A DNA stretch of 64,000 nucleotides, from positions 315,813 to 379,812 of the forward strand of contig JACTAT010000101.1 of NCBI GenBank assembly GCA_014526335.1. The letters run 5' to 3'. A program made the position numbers and the translations under genes. The notes beneath the pieces are model-generated. The model searched no databases and was not told the DNA's origin. It saw nothing but the letters and a program-made list of their open reading frames with translations. The number at the start of each line of letters is the position of its first letter. The first letter of the stretch is position 1. This DNA is from Chrysaora quinquecirrha (lineage: Eukaryota; Cnidaria; Scyphozoa; Semaeostomeae; Pelagiidae). Of the stretch, positions 11,233 to 24,300 are shown in pieces.

Positions 11233-11732
11233 NNNNNNNNNNNNNNNNNNNNNNNNNNNNNNNNNNNNNNNNNNNNNNNNNNNNNNNNNNNNNNNNNNNN
11301 NNNNNNNNNNNNNNNNNNNNNNNNNNNNNNNNNNNNNNNNNNNNNNNNNNNNNNNNNNNNNNNNNNNNNNNNNNNNNNNNNNNNNNNNNNNNNNNNNNNN
11401 NNNNNNNNNNNNNNNNNNNNNNNNNNNNNNNNNNNNNNNNNNNNNNNNNNNNNNNNNNNNNNNNNNNNNNNNNNNNNNNNNNNNNNNNNNNNNNNNNNNN
11501 NNNNNNNNNNNNNNNNNNNNNNNNNNNNNNNNNNNNNNNNNNNNNNNNNNNNNNNNNNNNNNNNNNNNNNNNNNNNNNNNNNNNNNNNNNNNNNNNNNNN
11601 NNNNNNNNNNNNNNNNNNNNNNNNNNNNNNNNNNNNNNNNNNNNNNNNNNNNNNNNNNNNNNNNNNNNNNNNNNNNNNNNNNNNNNNNNNNNNNNNNNNN
11701 NNNNNNNNNNNNNNNNNNNNNNNNNNNNNNNN
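11233..11732. other. Assembly gap of exactly 500 N
   Basis: The run is exactly 500 N, which is a placeholder length, so the true gap size is unknown. It falls where the 3' exons of both convergent genes would be expected. Confidence 0.99.
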
Positions 11733-11813
11733 TTTGCTGCGTTCTGTGTAGGACCTGGCTTAAGATCAAACATTGTTCTTCAAACATCTGAAGTTCGCTT
11801 GTTAAGCTTCGCG

Positions 11814-12120
11814 TGGTCTCTGTGGCGCATTGGTTAGCGTGCTGGACTCACAACGAAAATGTTGTGGGTTCGAGCCACGGTCTTTCCACTTGTGTTGCAG
11901 AGATAGCAACATTTGGCAAGTTGTAAACACAAATGTGCCTCTCTCTACCCAGGTGTATAAATGGGTACCTGGTCGGTAGTTATGAGCGCTGTGTATGGCT
12001 GCACCCTGCTATATGCTATGTGCATCCAGACCAGGGGTAAAGTGTAAAGTCAACTGAGTAGCCATAGCCTAGTAGTAGACTCAAAAAAAGGCAACTTTAA
12101 CGGCAACGGCAACTATCTTT
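11814..12120 (+). mobile_element. tRNA-derived SINE (GTCTCTGTGGCGCA family)
   Basis: The head GTCTCTGTGGCGCATTGGTT, AGCGTGCTGGACTCACAACG and GTGGGTTCGAGCC has Pol III box A and box B. The tail has ACCCAGGTGTATAAATGGGT and GGTCGGTAGTTATGAGCG. Copies are at 36829-37120 (plus) and 61387-61830 (minus). The stretch 12120-12620 shows nothing recognised. Confidence 0.85.
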
Positions 12121-12626
12121 TCTAACATATGCCGCATCGCAAAACATAATGTGAAACATTTCTTAATTGTTACAAGTAGAAAATGTTTTCGAAGTCTTTC
12201 AGAAACATTACTAAGCAATAGACCTTTTCAAAGAGGTCTGGGTCGGCGCGACATTTTTCTGGAAAATGGTAGATATATTGAATAAGGGAATCCTCTCCAC
12301 GTGCAACGACCTTGATTGCAGCCGCTTTACGAGAGGTAGTGCAGCAGATTTTACTTCTAATTCATGAATAATGGAAGACTAAGAGAGGAAAGGAATCTGT
12401 GACATTAAATGTTATAAATATCTGTAGAAACTCAGGAAACAAGATGCAAGTAACTCACAAAAAGAAAATACTTGATAAAATGCCTCCTAGAGCAGATAAA
12501 CTGGGACTTGAATCCTTTCTTTCACTTTAACTCCCACTAAACGTGAATTTGAAGCAAAATTTGCTGCACTTTCTCTCCTGAAACGACTGCAATTCTGGTC
12601 TTTGAACGTGGAATCTCCAAAGATCT

Positions 12627-13078
12627 AATTGTTATTAAGGTTGCCCTCTAAAAGGGGTGACTGTATTAATGTAACTCCATGAAATGCCATAAATAATAAT
12701 ACTTTCCTTCCACAGGACAATTGTTTCATTTACATGTCAATTGTTATTAAGGTTGCCCTCTAAAGGGGGTGACTGTATTAATGTAACTCCATGAAATACC
12801 ATAAATAATAATACTTTCCTTCCACAGGACAATTGTTTCATCTACATGTCAATTGTTATTAAGGTTGCCCTCTAAAGGGGGTGACTGTATTAATGTTACT
12901 CCATGAAATACCATAAAAAATAATACTTTCCTTCCACAGGACAATTGTTTCATCTACAGGTCAATTGTTATTAAGGTTGCCCTCTAAAGGGGGTGACTGT
13001 ATTATTGTTACTCAATGAAATACCATAAATAATAATACTTTCCTTCCACAGGACAATTGTTTCATCTACAGGTCAATA
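12627..13078. repeat. Four tandem units of about 111 bases
   Basis: The unit starts AATTGTTATTAAGGTTGCCC and contains CTTTCCTTCCACAGGACAAT. The starts near 12627, 12739, 12850 and 12962 are 111-112 apart. The units differ by a few substitutions only. Confidence 0.9.
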
Positions 13079-13479
13079 ATTCCCCTTTCAACAGGTTAAT
13101 AACCTAGGCAAGGAGTTTGGTTTCTCCTAAATAACAGGAAGAACAAACAAATGCTGCTAACTCATCTCTAAAAGAATAAAAGACTGGATAGAGCCTTTGT
13201 GTTAGTAATAAGGGAAATAATAAATATCAGTTAATGGAGTAACTCTTCAACTTTGAAATGTTCAATAATACAGTGTATTTGATTGAGTTAATATTAGAGA
13301 GGTTTTGTACCCCTCATGACTATGTTGCCCTCCTATCCCCCTGTTTGTCTGTTGCCCTTTGGCTTTCCACTGAACCTATCCCTAATGTTTTGCTGTTTAA
13401 CCTTTCCTCCACAGGATAACCAAATTTTCTTTCTCGGCAGGTTGGTTAACATAACAATCTGAACAAAAGTAAAACAATA

Positions 13480-13867
13480 ATAAGCATGAAAAGTAAATTC
13501 GCCGATCCCTTCCCCACTGCAACCAAAGGAAGTTGCAACGGAAGGCCTACCAGCATAAACATGAAAAAATAAATTTGTAGTTAAGCCCACCCCTTCCCTA
13601 ATGCAACCAAAAGAACTTGCAACGGAAGGCCCACCGGCATAAACAAAAATGAAAATAAATTCGTAGTTAAACCGACCCCTTGCGCTCTGCAGCCAAGAAA
13701 GGCTGCAACGGTAGGCCCACCGGTATAAGAATGAAAAATAAATTCTGAGTTAAACCGACAGTTGCGCTCTACAACGAAGAAAAGTTGCAAAAAAGAAGAA
13801 ACTGTGTCCCAAAAAAAAAAAAAATTTAGTTAAGCCCGGAAGGCCCACCGGTATAAACATGAAAAAA

Positions 13868-13899
<32 letters not shown>

Positions 13900-14620
13900 A
13901 AAACAAAAATCAAAAAAAAAAAAAAAAAAAACAAAAAAAATCAAAAAAAAAAAAAAAAATTTTGTTAAGCCGACCCCTTCCCTAATGCAACCACAAGAAG
14001 TTGCAATGGAAGGCCCACCGGCATAAACAAAATGAAAATAAATTCGTAGTTAAACCGACCCCTTGCGCTCTGCAACCAAGAAAGGCTGCAACAGAAGGCC
14101 CACCGGTACAAGAATGAAAAATAAATTCGTAGTTAAACCGACCCCTTGCGCTCTGCAACCAAGAAAGGCTGCAACGGAAGGCCCACCGGTACAAGGATGA
14201 AAAATAAATTCGTAGTTAAACCGACCCCTTGCGCTCTGCAACCAAGAAAGGCTGCAACGGAAGGCCCACCGGTATAAGAATGAAAAATAAATTCGTAGTT
14301 AAACCGACCCCTTGCGCTCTGCAACCAAGAAAGGCTGCAACGGAAGGCCCACCGGTATAAGAATGAAAAATAAATTCGTAGTTAAACCGACCCCTTGCGC
14401 TCTGCAACCAAGAAAGGCTGCAACGGAAGGCCCACCGGTACAAGAATAAAAAAAAAAAAAAAAAAAAAATAAATTTGTAGTTAAACCGACCCCTTGCGCT
14501 CTGCAACCAAGAAAGGCTGCAACGGAAGGCCCACCGGTATAAGAACGAAAAATAAATTCGTAGTTAAGCCAACCCCTTACTCACTGCAACCAAAGAAGTT
14601 GCAACGGAAAGCCTACAGGC
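13480..14620. repeat. 83-base tandem array with internal A-tract expansions
   Basis: The unit is GTTAAACCGACCCCTTGCGC, TCTGCAACCAAGAAAGGCTG, CAACGGAAGGCCCACCGG and TATAAGAATGAAAAATAAAT. About a dozen units are seen, more uniform to the right. Long A runs at 13860-13960 and 14447-14470 replace part of the unit. The frames it leaves open on the minus strand are not taken as genes. Confidence 0.9.
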
Positions 14621-14639
14621 ATGAACATGAACAATAAAC

Positions 14640-15600
14640 ATATGGATTTAATAAAATTATGCGTAGCAATCTGAACAATGCAAATAAAAACAAAAAAAAA
14701 AAAAAAAAAAAGAATGGAATATTCTTCCATTTACATGTCAGTGTGGTAATAAAATGTATTTTTCCTTTATATGTGATTTCAATGCTCTGGTCAATGAAGC
14801 CAGATGGCAATAAAGTCAAAGAACAGCTTGGAAATTCTATCTTGAGGAGATGGTGTCTCATTGTTAACCCTTCGAAGCAGTTATCAGAATTAGATGTTGT
14901 CAAAACGAAGAAAGAATAAGACGGTTGAAGTTCCTATAAAAGAAGAAACTGTGTCCCAATGTATGTTGATCAAATTCACCAGAAGTACACCCAGCCCGAA
15001 ACGGCTTTGAATACAACTTCCGAAGATGGTGACAGTGATGATTAGGATTCAAAATTCGCCAATACCCTGAAACCAACAGCAGCTTCCCGAACATAAATAA
15101 GTCAATTTGAACTCGAAGCAATTTCAACAATATATTGCAATTCTCTGATATCAATCGAATTCTAACTACAATATGTGAACGTGCAGTCAGTGAAAACAAA
15201 AACATACAGCAAGCGAATATGAATTCTACATGAGAAACAAGAATAACGAACACATAAATTTGGTCGTATTAGGCGGATTGGCCACCAAGAGTCTGGTGGC
15301 AGACAGATATATGTATACAATGCAAATGTTTTATACTTAGTTACTTTACTGTATATTGTATTTACCTAATACGATCCCAAGTACTGCCAACCTACGTGTG
15401 TGTTTTTTGCCTTATTGTCTGTCGTTGAGACCGCCTCGAGTTAATAAAGCGATAAAGATCGAAAATTTACAGGGGATTTGACCGCTGAAATTTTACACCC
15501 TGTTATCTCTTTGTTGTAAAATGCCCTCCAAAGTTTCAAACTTTTAATCACTAGACAATCGATCACGTGAAAAACTAGAGGCTCGAAAATTCGCCTCTTC
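14640..15600. other. Stretch without a supported gene
   Basis: It should contain the 3' ends of the convergent GKAP1-like and RTK genes, but no exon could be supported. Two short plus-strand frames that could be terminal exons (to the TAA at 14917-14919, and to the TAG near 15042-15044, ending TTSEDGDSDD) are open and acidic or charged, without family matches. Confidence 0.4.
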
Positions 15601-15609
15601 ATTAGAACC

Positions 15610-16021
15610 ACACGCTTTTTTATAAGGAACCATTTTATAAGGAACCTACATGTAGAAAGCCCGAAAATTTAAAGAACTTATACTACTAAAGAGAAAATCA
15701 TTAAGGAAATTTTCAATGTTGAATGCTTTTATTACTGTAAATAATCAAGAATTACAAAGCCGCTTCCATTCAAATGAGTCGAAATCCACAAAAATTGTAC
15801 GTTAAGCACGTATCAAATGTATCCTTGGGTAGTCTCGAGCTTTGCTCACATGGGGCTCACATTGAAGTGTCTCTCATTTATTGCTAAGACCACTGTGGGT
15901 ACAGTTAAAATTAAGGAACTATTAAGGAACTTTTTGAACTACAATTGCCCCCAAAAAAGTCCAAAAATAAGGAACTTTAAGAACTAGGCCTTGAGGTAGG
16001 TTCCTTATATAAAAAGCGTGT
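15610..16021. mobile_element. MITE, AAGGAAC class
   Basis: The ends are ACACGCTTTTTTATAAGGAA and GGTTCCTTATATAAAAAGCG. AAGGAACT is repeated inside, for example AAGGAACTATTAAGGAACTT. Copies are at 47008-47411 and 49068-49441 (left end lost). Confidence 0.8.
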
Positions 16022-16124
16022 AGTTGAAAAGGTTGTATACAGTGAACAAGGCCGAGGAGAATATTTTCCCGGCAAGCCATACAAGTGAGACAGAATAGAA
16101 AAGTTAAAGAGGAGCTTCTCTTAC

Positions 16125-18319
16125 CTATTGTAAGAATTTCGTACAGTACAACACCAAATGACCAGCTAAAAGGAGGAAAATAGGCAAAAATAAAGAAAGT
16201 TTAAAGAAAGGAAACCCAAAATAAATACCAGATTAGCTCGATTAAATATGCGCACTTGTTCACACACAACTTCGTCCCTAGGCCCCAAATCAAATTTCCT
16301 CGAATCTCAACCGTCAAATCGATTTTGGCCCTGGTATCGGCCACAAAATCTGCCAAAATACTGGCAATTTTGGCCTGGGCATAAAAGCAAGATGTAGATT
16401 CCGAAAGCAGATGTTCTTACAAAGGAAATGCAAAAAATTTCATTGATATCTGTCAGGCAAGATACAATATCTCATGTAGCATCATTTTTTGGTTTATATA
16501 GATGTTTTTTACATAGTTTTCGGCCTATTTTGGTGTGAAATTTTAAAGAAACTGTGACGTCACTTAAAGTTTCTATTGCTTGAACAGCCAATCAAATTGC
16601 ACATAGACAAGGCCGATACCAGGGTCGAATATGGACAGCGGAGTTTCACGTAGAGGCCTATTCACCCTGAAGACGAGGTTGGTTCCCGCATACAACCATG
16701 ATAGTGTACCGTATATGCAATCTCCTCACGGGAGGAATCAAGAGACACCTTTCGCTAGTTGCTGCAACAATAAATTTAGTATGTAAGGTTAGTACCTGGC
16801 CTAAGGTGCCGAAACGCATGCAATTAGGCTCATATCGCATGAGCACAAATTATATGAACAATTTCACCAGCCACTCTATTCTCAAATGCCAGACGCCTTT
16901 CGCCCTTATTGGAGCTCATCAGTGACATGTGTGGGAATCGAACCGGGGTTTATTGCGTGAGACGCACAAGTGCTAATCACACGACCACCGGAGCTGGGCT
17001 GACTGGTGAGTAACTGCGTGAGTTTAAATAAATTTTCAAATAATTGCTCCTCTTTGAGACGGATTTGTAAAAGAGCGCCCACGGCGCTTAAACAAGGAAA
17101 TACGGTATGTAAAAATTCATGAATACAGAGATTGAAAATAGAAAAAAATAGGCTTACACGTCACTTTTGATACTTGAAATTCCTTGAAATATTGATTCAT
17201 ACGCCATCCATTTCACTGGTAATCTTGCCTAAAAAGTATGAATTTTACTAATAAGATAAGGGTTCTATAAAGATAGTCTTAGCGATAGTCTATAGTCTTT
17301 AGCGACAGTCTGTGTACATATCACATAAAGGGAGGAGAGCCTTGGGCTGTATGACTTGGGGAGTTACTCGGCGATTTCATTGAGGTCTATAGCTCAGTGG
17401 AAACGTCGTTGGCTCTCTGGTCATGCAGTCCAGGTTCGAATCCTATCTATTGTGGTATGCCACTTGTGGAAAAATCTATCCTAGTGTTCGCCATTCATGA
17501 CAAATAAATACAAAGATGTATGGTGCTGAAGAAGGCTCAACATAGCCGAAACACAAAATGCAGAACGGGAGGAGCGCCTTGGGCTGTATGACTTGGAGAG
17601 TTACTCGGCGATTTCATTGAGGTCTATAGCTGAGTGGAAACGTCGTTGGCTCTCTGGTCATGCAGTTCAGGTTCGAATCCTATCTATTGTGGTATGCCAC
17701 TTGTGGAAAAATCACATAAAGTGTATGTACACAGGTAGCTATAGAGTTCCGCCAAAAATTGAGATTTATCCAGCCCTAAATTATCCCGTAACCCAAAGAC
17801 GCACCAAGAATCAACAATAAAAAATCGAATCAGTTCCAAAGAGCAAAGGGAATTTCAGTTGCTTCGCTAAGCAATAAAAGCGAATTGCTACGAAAGCAAT
17901 TCGCTTGATTCGGTCGGGAAAGCGAAGTAGCTTCACTACTAGAATTATTACATTCGTCGTAGTCTACGCTCCTCCATACTACTCTCAGGAAACAGCTGTG
18001 TGTTGTTGTAGTTGTTAGAAGCTGTTTCCGAAGAGTGGAAGGAAGGTAATAAGTCTACTTTGCTACTGCGATGAAAAGAACGGTACAATGTCGAATCAAA
18101 CTTTTGCTTCCCTTCAAAAGAACGCACCCTAAATGTTTGATAAACAATGTTTAATCGTTTGGCCAGTGTCTTAAGTGTGCCTCTTAAACGAACCTGTGAT
18201 TCTCTTTTGTACACTACATCAGTATCATCTAATTGGCGTGCCAAACCGAGATCGGAAATCTTGCAAACAAATTTGTGATCGACTAAGATGTTTCTGCAAG
18301 CCAAATCACGATGAACAAT
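16125..18319 (-). CDS. RTK exons 13-15: catalytic loop, activation loop, subdomain IX
   Basis: Exon 18194-18319 encodes IVHRDLACRNILVDHKFVCK and ISDLGLARQLDDTDVVYKRE: the catalytic Asp of HRD, the conserved Asn, and D-L-G in place of D-F-G. Exon 17158-17228 encodes ARLPVKWMAYESIFQGISS, with Tyr in place of the Pro of APE. Exon 16125-16165 encodes WSFGVVLYEILTI. All catalytic residues seen are retained, so the kinase is likely active. No exon for the alpha-G to alpha-I part was found to the left. Confidence 0.87.
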
Positions 18320-21300
18320 CTGTAAAAGAGAAGCATGTAATCAGAGGTGATTTGTACAAAAATGAACAGGGGGGGGGGCTTACGTCGTAAAGGAAGGGTG
18401 TGGTTCTTCCGGAGGGTATTTGTTTTTGTTTCAGATAGGGACGTGCCGTCCAAGAAACAAAATGCCTATTCCAGAAAATGTATACCCAAAATGTATACCA
18501 AAATAATAATTCGTAAACAACTACAGGGTGGCCCAAAAAAGGGACCCTTAACTGAATAATTTATAAATAATTTATTCTTAAGTTGGAACTTCATGAAATT
18601 AATACTACATGATATTTAACTCAAGTGAGATATATCATGTAAATATCATGATGATATGGGTTAGTATCTCTGAATAAATTGACTTTAAAACTTTACAATC
18701 CAAAAACGTATTGAAACAAAATATGCAACTTTATACCCTTACGTAATCCTTACGCAACAAAACAGAAAAATCAATAACTCATTCTTTCAGTCAAATGATA
18801 TTCAAAATGTCCACAATCCTGCTCAATACACTTCTCTAATATGACTGACCATACATTAATGGTCGAGACAATTTTACTCTGGGATAATGATTCTCCTTCA
18901 CGCACGATTGCAGTACAGTACGCAATGATGGAATATAAACAGCTGGTTCTTGGACATCATGAATTTAATGTCCCATTGCGCCGAGATGGAACCTCCTATC
19001 ACCAACATATTTCTACACAATAGAGCACTTGACTTGAATATTACCTGGTATAAATTTGATAAAATTCCTCCTTGAGAAAATTTATTTAGAAATTATTTAC
19101 CTAAGGGGGTCCCTTTTTTGTGCCACCATGTATATATGCTAAAATGTACTGTCAGTTCGAATCAAACGTCACCAAGAAAAGTGAAAACAAAGAAGACCAT
19201 TCATTATAGAGCTTACACCGATTGTCGAGAAATCAATACCCTAATTTATACCCATTTTCTGGAAAAAAAGACATGTTTATACCAGTCATGAGAACGATTT
19301 ATTTTTTAGCGGCGCGCCCCCAGTACCCGAAATATATCAAGTAACCTTCCTCCGGGAGTGGTTACCCAGACTTACTACATGAGTTGTAGTTATCGCTATT
19401 GAATTGAATTGCTGGACGCTCAAACTCACTGAAGCGAAAAACAACAACATCAATTCAATGTGAGCTAAAGTTAGAGACTTGGGAAGCAGGTCTAGTGATT
19501 ACCTTCGACCACACCTATGTTTCAATCAATGAATTTTGATACTATACTTATTACAATAATTTTGGTAGAACTTTCGACAATGGGGATTTATTTTGGACAA
19601 CTGTGAGCGAGCTTCGAACCCGCGGCCGCCTGTTTTCATGACAGGCACTCTACCGACTGAGCTATCTCACCATGCTATACTTAAGCATGGTTCATTGATA
19701 TACAGTTAGTGTGGTGACGTGTACAGCTTGTCTAAACACCGCGATCTCACTGTCCATTGGAAAACTTTGGTGAAAGCGAGCTTCGAACCCGCGGCCTCCT
19801 GTTTTCATGACAGGCGCTCTACCGACTGAGCTATCTCACCATGCTATACTTCAGCATGATTCATTGATATCCAGTTAGTATGGTGACGTGTACAGCCAGA
19901 GTCCAGAAAAGTGTTAGAACCTCCTCCAGACAATAATACCCTTAGCTGGAAACCTTCCTCACTTAACAATGAAAAATGGGCGTGTTTTAGGTGTGGCGAA
20001 TTTCTTTCTATTGTACTAATGGACCTTCATCCGGTCAATGACCGTGTGACCGTAACTTTTTCCTGATTCTGTGTACAGCTTCAAACAAACACCACGATCT
20101 CAATGTTCTTAACGGTATCCGGTGATTCGTTTTTGATGCCCTCGACTCCACATACACACGCCACCTCTCACCACTGTTTTCCAATGCACAGTGAGATCCA
20201 GGTGTTTAGACAAGCTGTACACCCTCCAGTTTACTGAATATCCTCCACTATACTGATGATATCCCTCCACTGTACAGCACAGACATCGCATGGGGTGGGT
20301 TTTTCCAACTTAAAGCGTAGACCTTTGAATGCTGTAGCTAATAATTATAATAAGAGACTTAAAATCAAAAATCAAACTCACATTTTGAGTTGCGAGGTGT
20401 TGCATTCCATCCGCAATCATGACAGAAAATTGCAGCAACTGCCTGGAGGTTAATGTTGATGTATGTAGATTCAACGCAGACGAGTCGTCATAGCCACGTG
20501 ATTTTCGAAGAAATTTCAGAAGGCTACCATTGGCTAAGAATTCCAGGATAATGCATTGCGGCTCTGGAAAATGAAAAGGGTAATCAACAGAAATAAGAAT
20601 TATAAAAAGAACCGTGTCCGACTGTATTGCGCGGGCTGACGACCGTAGCCTATTCACAAACGCTATCCCACTACTGCCAGGCGCGAGAACTTTTGCCTGC
20701 TGTGTTTCCACCCTGGGCCAGTACGTTCCTCATTATACAACCTGGTCATATCGGACTACTCCAATTTAACCATGTTGACGTCTGGCTTAGCGCGGACGTC
20801 CGATCGACATAGGCATGCGACAACCAGTGGTCCCGAACTCAAGCCATTCTACGATTCAAGCCTCCAAGCAGCTGGATTACAGGTGCACGCCACAACACCC
20901 GGCGAATGAAAATGCTTCTAACAAGCACTACATTCTTGTCTAACAGGTACAATTCAATTCAATTTATTACTTATTTTATTTATCAGTCCAATTGAATTGC
21001 ATGTTAATAAATTGAATTGAATTTTACCTATTAGACAAGAATGAAGTGTTCATCAGAAGCATTTTCAGTTGCCGGGTGTTGTGGCGTGCACCTGTAATCC
21101 AGCTGCTTGGAGGTTTGAATCGTAGAATGGCTTGAGTTCGAGACCACTGGTTGCCGCATGCCTGTGTTGATCAGAGATCCGCACTACGTCACACCCTGGG
21201 TAATTTATGATGGAGGTACTGTTCAGTAAAGTGGAAGGATATCATAAGTACAGTGGAGGGATATCATCAGTACGGCGGAGAATGTTCAATACATTGGAGG

Positions 21301-24300
21301 GATATCATCAGTACAGTGGAGGGATATCATAAGTACGGTGGAGGGATATCATAAGTACAGTGGAGGATATTCAGTACTGTGGAGGGATACCATTAGTACG
21401 GTGGAGGGATATCATCAGTACGGCGGAAGATGTTCAGTACAGTGGAGGGATATCATCAGCACAGTGAATTGTTACAGTGGAGGGATACCAGAAGTAAAGT
21501 GGAGGATGTTCAGTACAGTAGAGGGATATCATCAGTACAGTGGAGGATGTTCAGTACAGTAGAGGGATATCATCAGTACAGTGGAGAACGTTCAGTACAA
21601 TGGAGGGATATCATCAGTACGGTGGAGGGACATCATCAGTACGGCGGAGGATGTTCAGCACATTGGAGAGATATCATCAGTACGATTGAGGGATATCATC
21701 AGTACAGTGGATTAGTACAGTGGAGGGATACCAGAAGTACAGTGGAGGATGTTCAGTACAGTGGAGGGATATCATCAGTACAGTGGAGAACGTTCAGTAC
21801 ATTGGAGGGATATCATTGGTACAGTGGAGGGATATCATCAGTATAGTAGAGGGACATCATCAGTACAGTGGAAGGATATCATCAGTAGGATAGAGGGATA
21901 ACATTAGTACAGTGGAGGGATATCATTGGTACAGTGGAGGGATATAATCAGTACATTGGAGAGACATCATAAGTACAGTGGAGGATATTCAGTACTGTGG
22001 AGGGATAGCATTAGTACGACGGAGGATGTTCAGTACATTGGAGAGATTTCATCAGCACGGTTGAGGGATATCATCAGTACAGTGGATTGGTACAGTGGAG
22101 GATGTTCAGTACAGTGGAGGGATATCATCAGTACAGAGGAAGGATAATAGAAGAACTGTGGAGGATATTCAGTACATTGGAGGGATATCATCAGTACAGT
22201 GGAGAACGTTCAGTACAATGGAGGGATATCATCAGTAAAGTGGAGAACGTTCAGTACAATGGAGGGATATCATCAGTACGGCGCATAACGTTCAGTACAT
22301 TGGAAGGGATATCATTGGTACAGTGGAGGGATATCATCCGTACAGTGGAGGATATTCAGTATTGTGGAGGGATATCATCAGTACATTGGAGGATATTCAG
22401 TACTGTGGAGGGATATCATCAGTACAGTGGAGGATATTCAGTACAGTGGAGGGATATCATAACTACAGTGGAGGATATTCCGTACAGTGGAGGGATATCA
22501 TAAGTACAGTGGAGGATGTTCAGTACATTGGAGAGATATCATCAGTACATTGGAGAGATATCATCAGTACAGTGGAGGGATATCATCAGTACGGCGGAGG
22601 ATGTTAAGTACATTGGAGGGATATCATCAGTACGGTGGAGGGATATCATCAGTACAGAGAGGATATTCACTACGGTGGAGAGATATCATCAGTATAGTGG
22701 AGGGATATAATAAGTACAGTGGAGGATGTTCAGCACGATGGAGAGCTATCATCAGTACAGTGGAGAGATATCATCAGTACAGTGGAGGGATATCATCAGT
22801 ACGGCGGAGGATGTTCAGTACATTTGAGGGATATCATCAGTACAGAGAGGATATTCAGAACAGTGGAGAGATATCATCAGTATAGTGGAGGGATATAATA
22901 AGTACAGTGGAGGATGTTCTCTACGATGGAGAGCTATCATCAGTACAGTGGAGGGCTTTTCGAATTTCTGCAGAAGTCCGGGTTATCATAAGAAATTCAA
23001 AAATATAGACGCATATTTGAAAGTTTCCATCTTATGGTCTTCAACGGCAAACTTCATCATCTTGGTTATCATATTCAGTGATATTGACAAAATTTTCGGT
23101 GTAAAGAAACTGAATTGAATTGTACCTGTTAGACAAGAACGTAGCTTTCATTAAAAGCATTTTCAATCGCCGGGTGTTGTGGCGTGCGTGCACCTGTAAT
23201 CCAGCTGCTTGGAGGCTTGAATCGTGGAATGGATTGAGTTCGGGACCACTGTTTGGCGCATGCCTATGTCCATCGGACGTCCACGCTGAGCCAGCCGTCA
23301 ACATGGTTACATTGGAGTAGTCCAATATGATCCGGCTGTATAATGAGGAACTTACTGGCCCAGGGTGGAAAACACAGCAGGCAAAAGTTTTCGCGCCTTG
23401 CAGCAGTGGGATAGCGTTTGTGAATGGGCTACTAATAAATTGAATTGAATTGTTCCAGTTTGCCAAGAGTTTTATAAATCAATCCAATTGACTTGTATGT
23501 AAAGAAACTGAATTGAATTCTACCTGTTAGACAAGAATGTTATGTGAATAAATTGCTATTTCAATCGCCGGGTGTTGTGGCGTGCACCTGTAATCCAGCT
23601 GCTTGGAGGCTTGAATCGTAGAATGGCTTGAGTTCGGGACCACTGATTGCCGCATGCCTATGTCGATCGGACGTCCGCGCTAAGCCAGACGTCAACATGG
23701 TTACATTGGAGTAGTCTGATATGACCAGGTTGTATAATGAGGAACGTACTGGCCCAGGGTGGAAACACAGCAGGCAAAAGTTCTCGCGCCTGGCAGTAGT
23801 GGGATAGCGTTTGTGAATAGGCTACGGTCGTCAGGCCGCGCAATACAGTCGGACACAGTTCTCTTTTTAGAAACTTAATATGAATTTATTAGATTTTCAT
23901 TCTACGATTGCGCAGAGATAAGATTGATAAGAAATTACGTTCCTGAGGCAAGTTGAAATTAGAGCCCCGAATATTGAAAGGAATAAGGAAATAACGCATA
24001 AAATCAGGGTACCTCTAACAGTGCAGCAACCCAGCAATCGTACCACGTGAGGATGAGCTCTGAGTTTCTTCATTGTATTCAATTCAAGCTGAAAGTCACG
24101 AATGTCATTTTCTCTTGCACCTTCTATGGAAGAAAAAAAATCATACTCTATTACCACGCTTAAAAGAACACCCAGTTGAAGACAGTCCCCTTTCATCTGG
24201 AATCAAAGGTGCTGTGGCGCAGTGGCCTAATCCAGCTGGCCGTCCTTCGAAAGGGACGTTAAACTAGAAATCCTATGCCTGGATGCGGCATGCATAGTAC

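Noticed and set aside
14659..15044. Two plus-strand frames as possible last exons of the GKAP1-like gene
   Set aside because: KVKEQLGNSIL and QLSELDVVKTKKE recall a coiled coil and TTSEDGDSDD looks like an acidic C-terminus, but no acceptor-donor pair or phase can be tied to exon 6.
19603..19840. Genuine tRNA genes
   Set aside because: Box A and B are intact, but the anticodon arm does not give T33 with a sound 7-base loop, and two copies with shared flanks point to a SINE.
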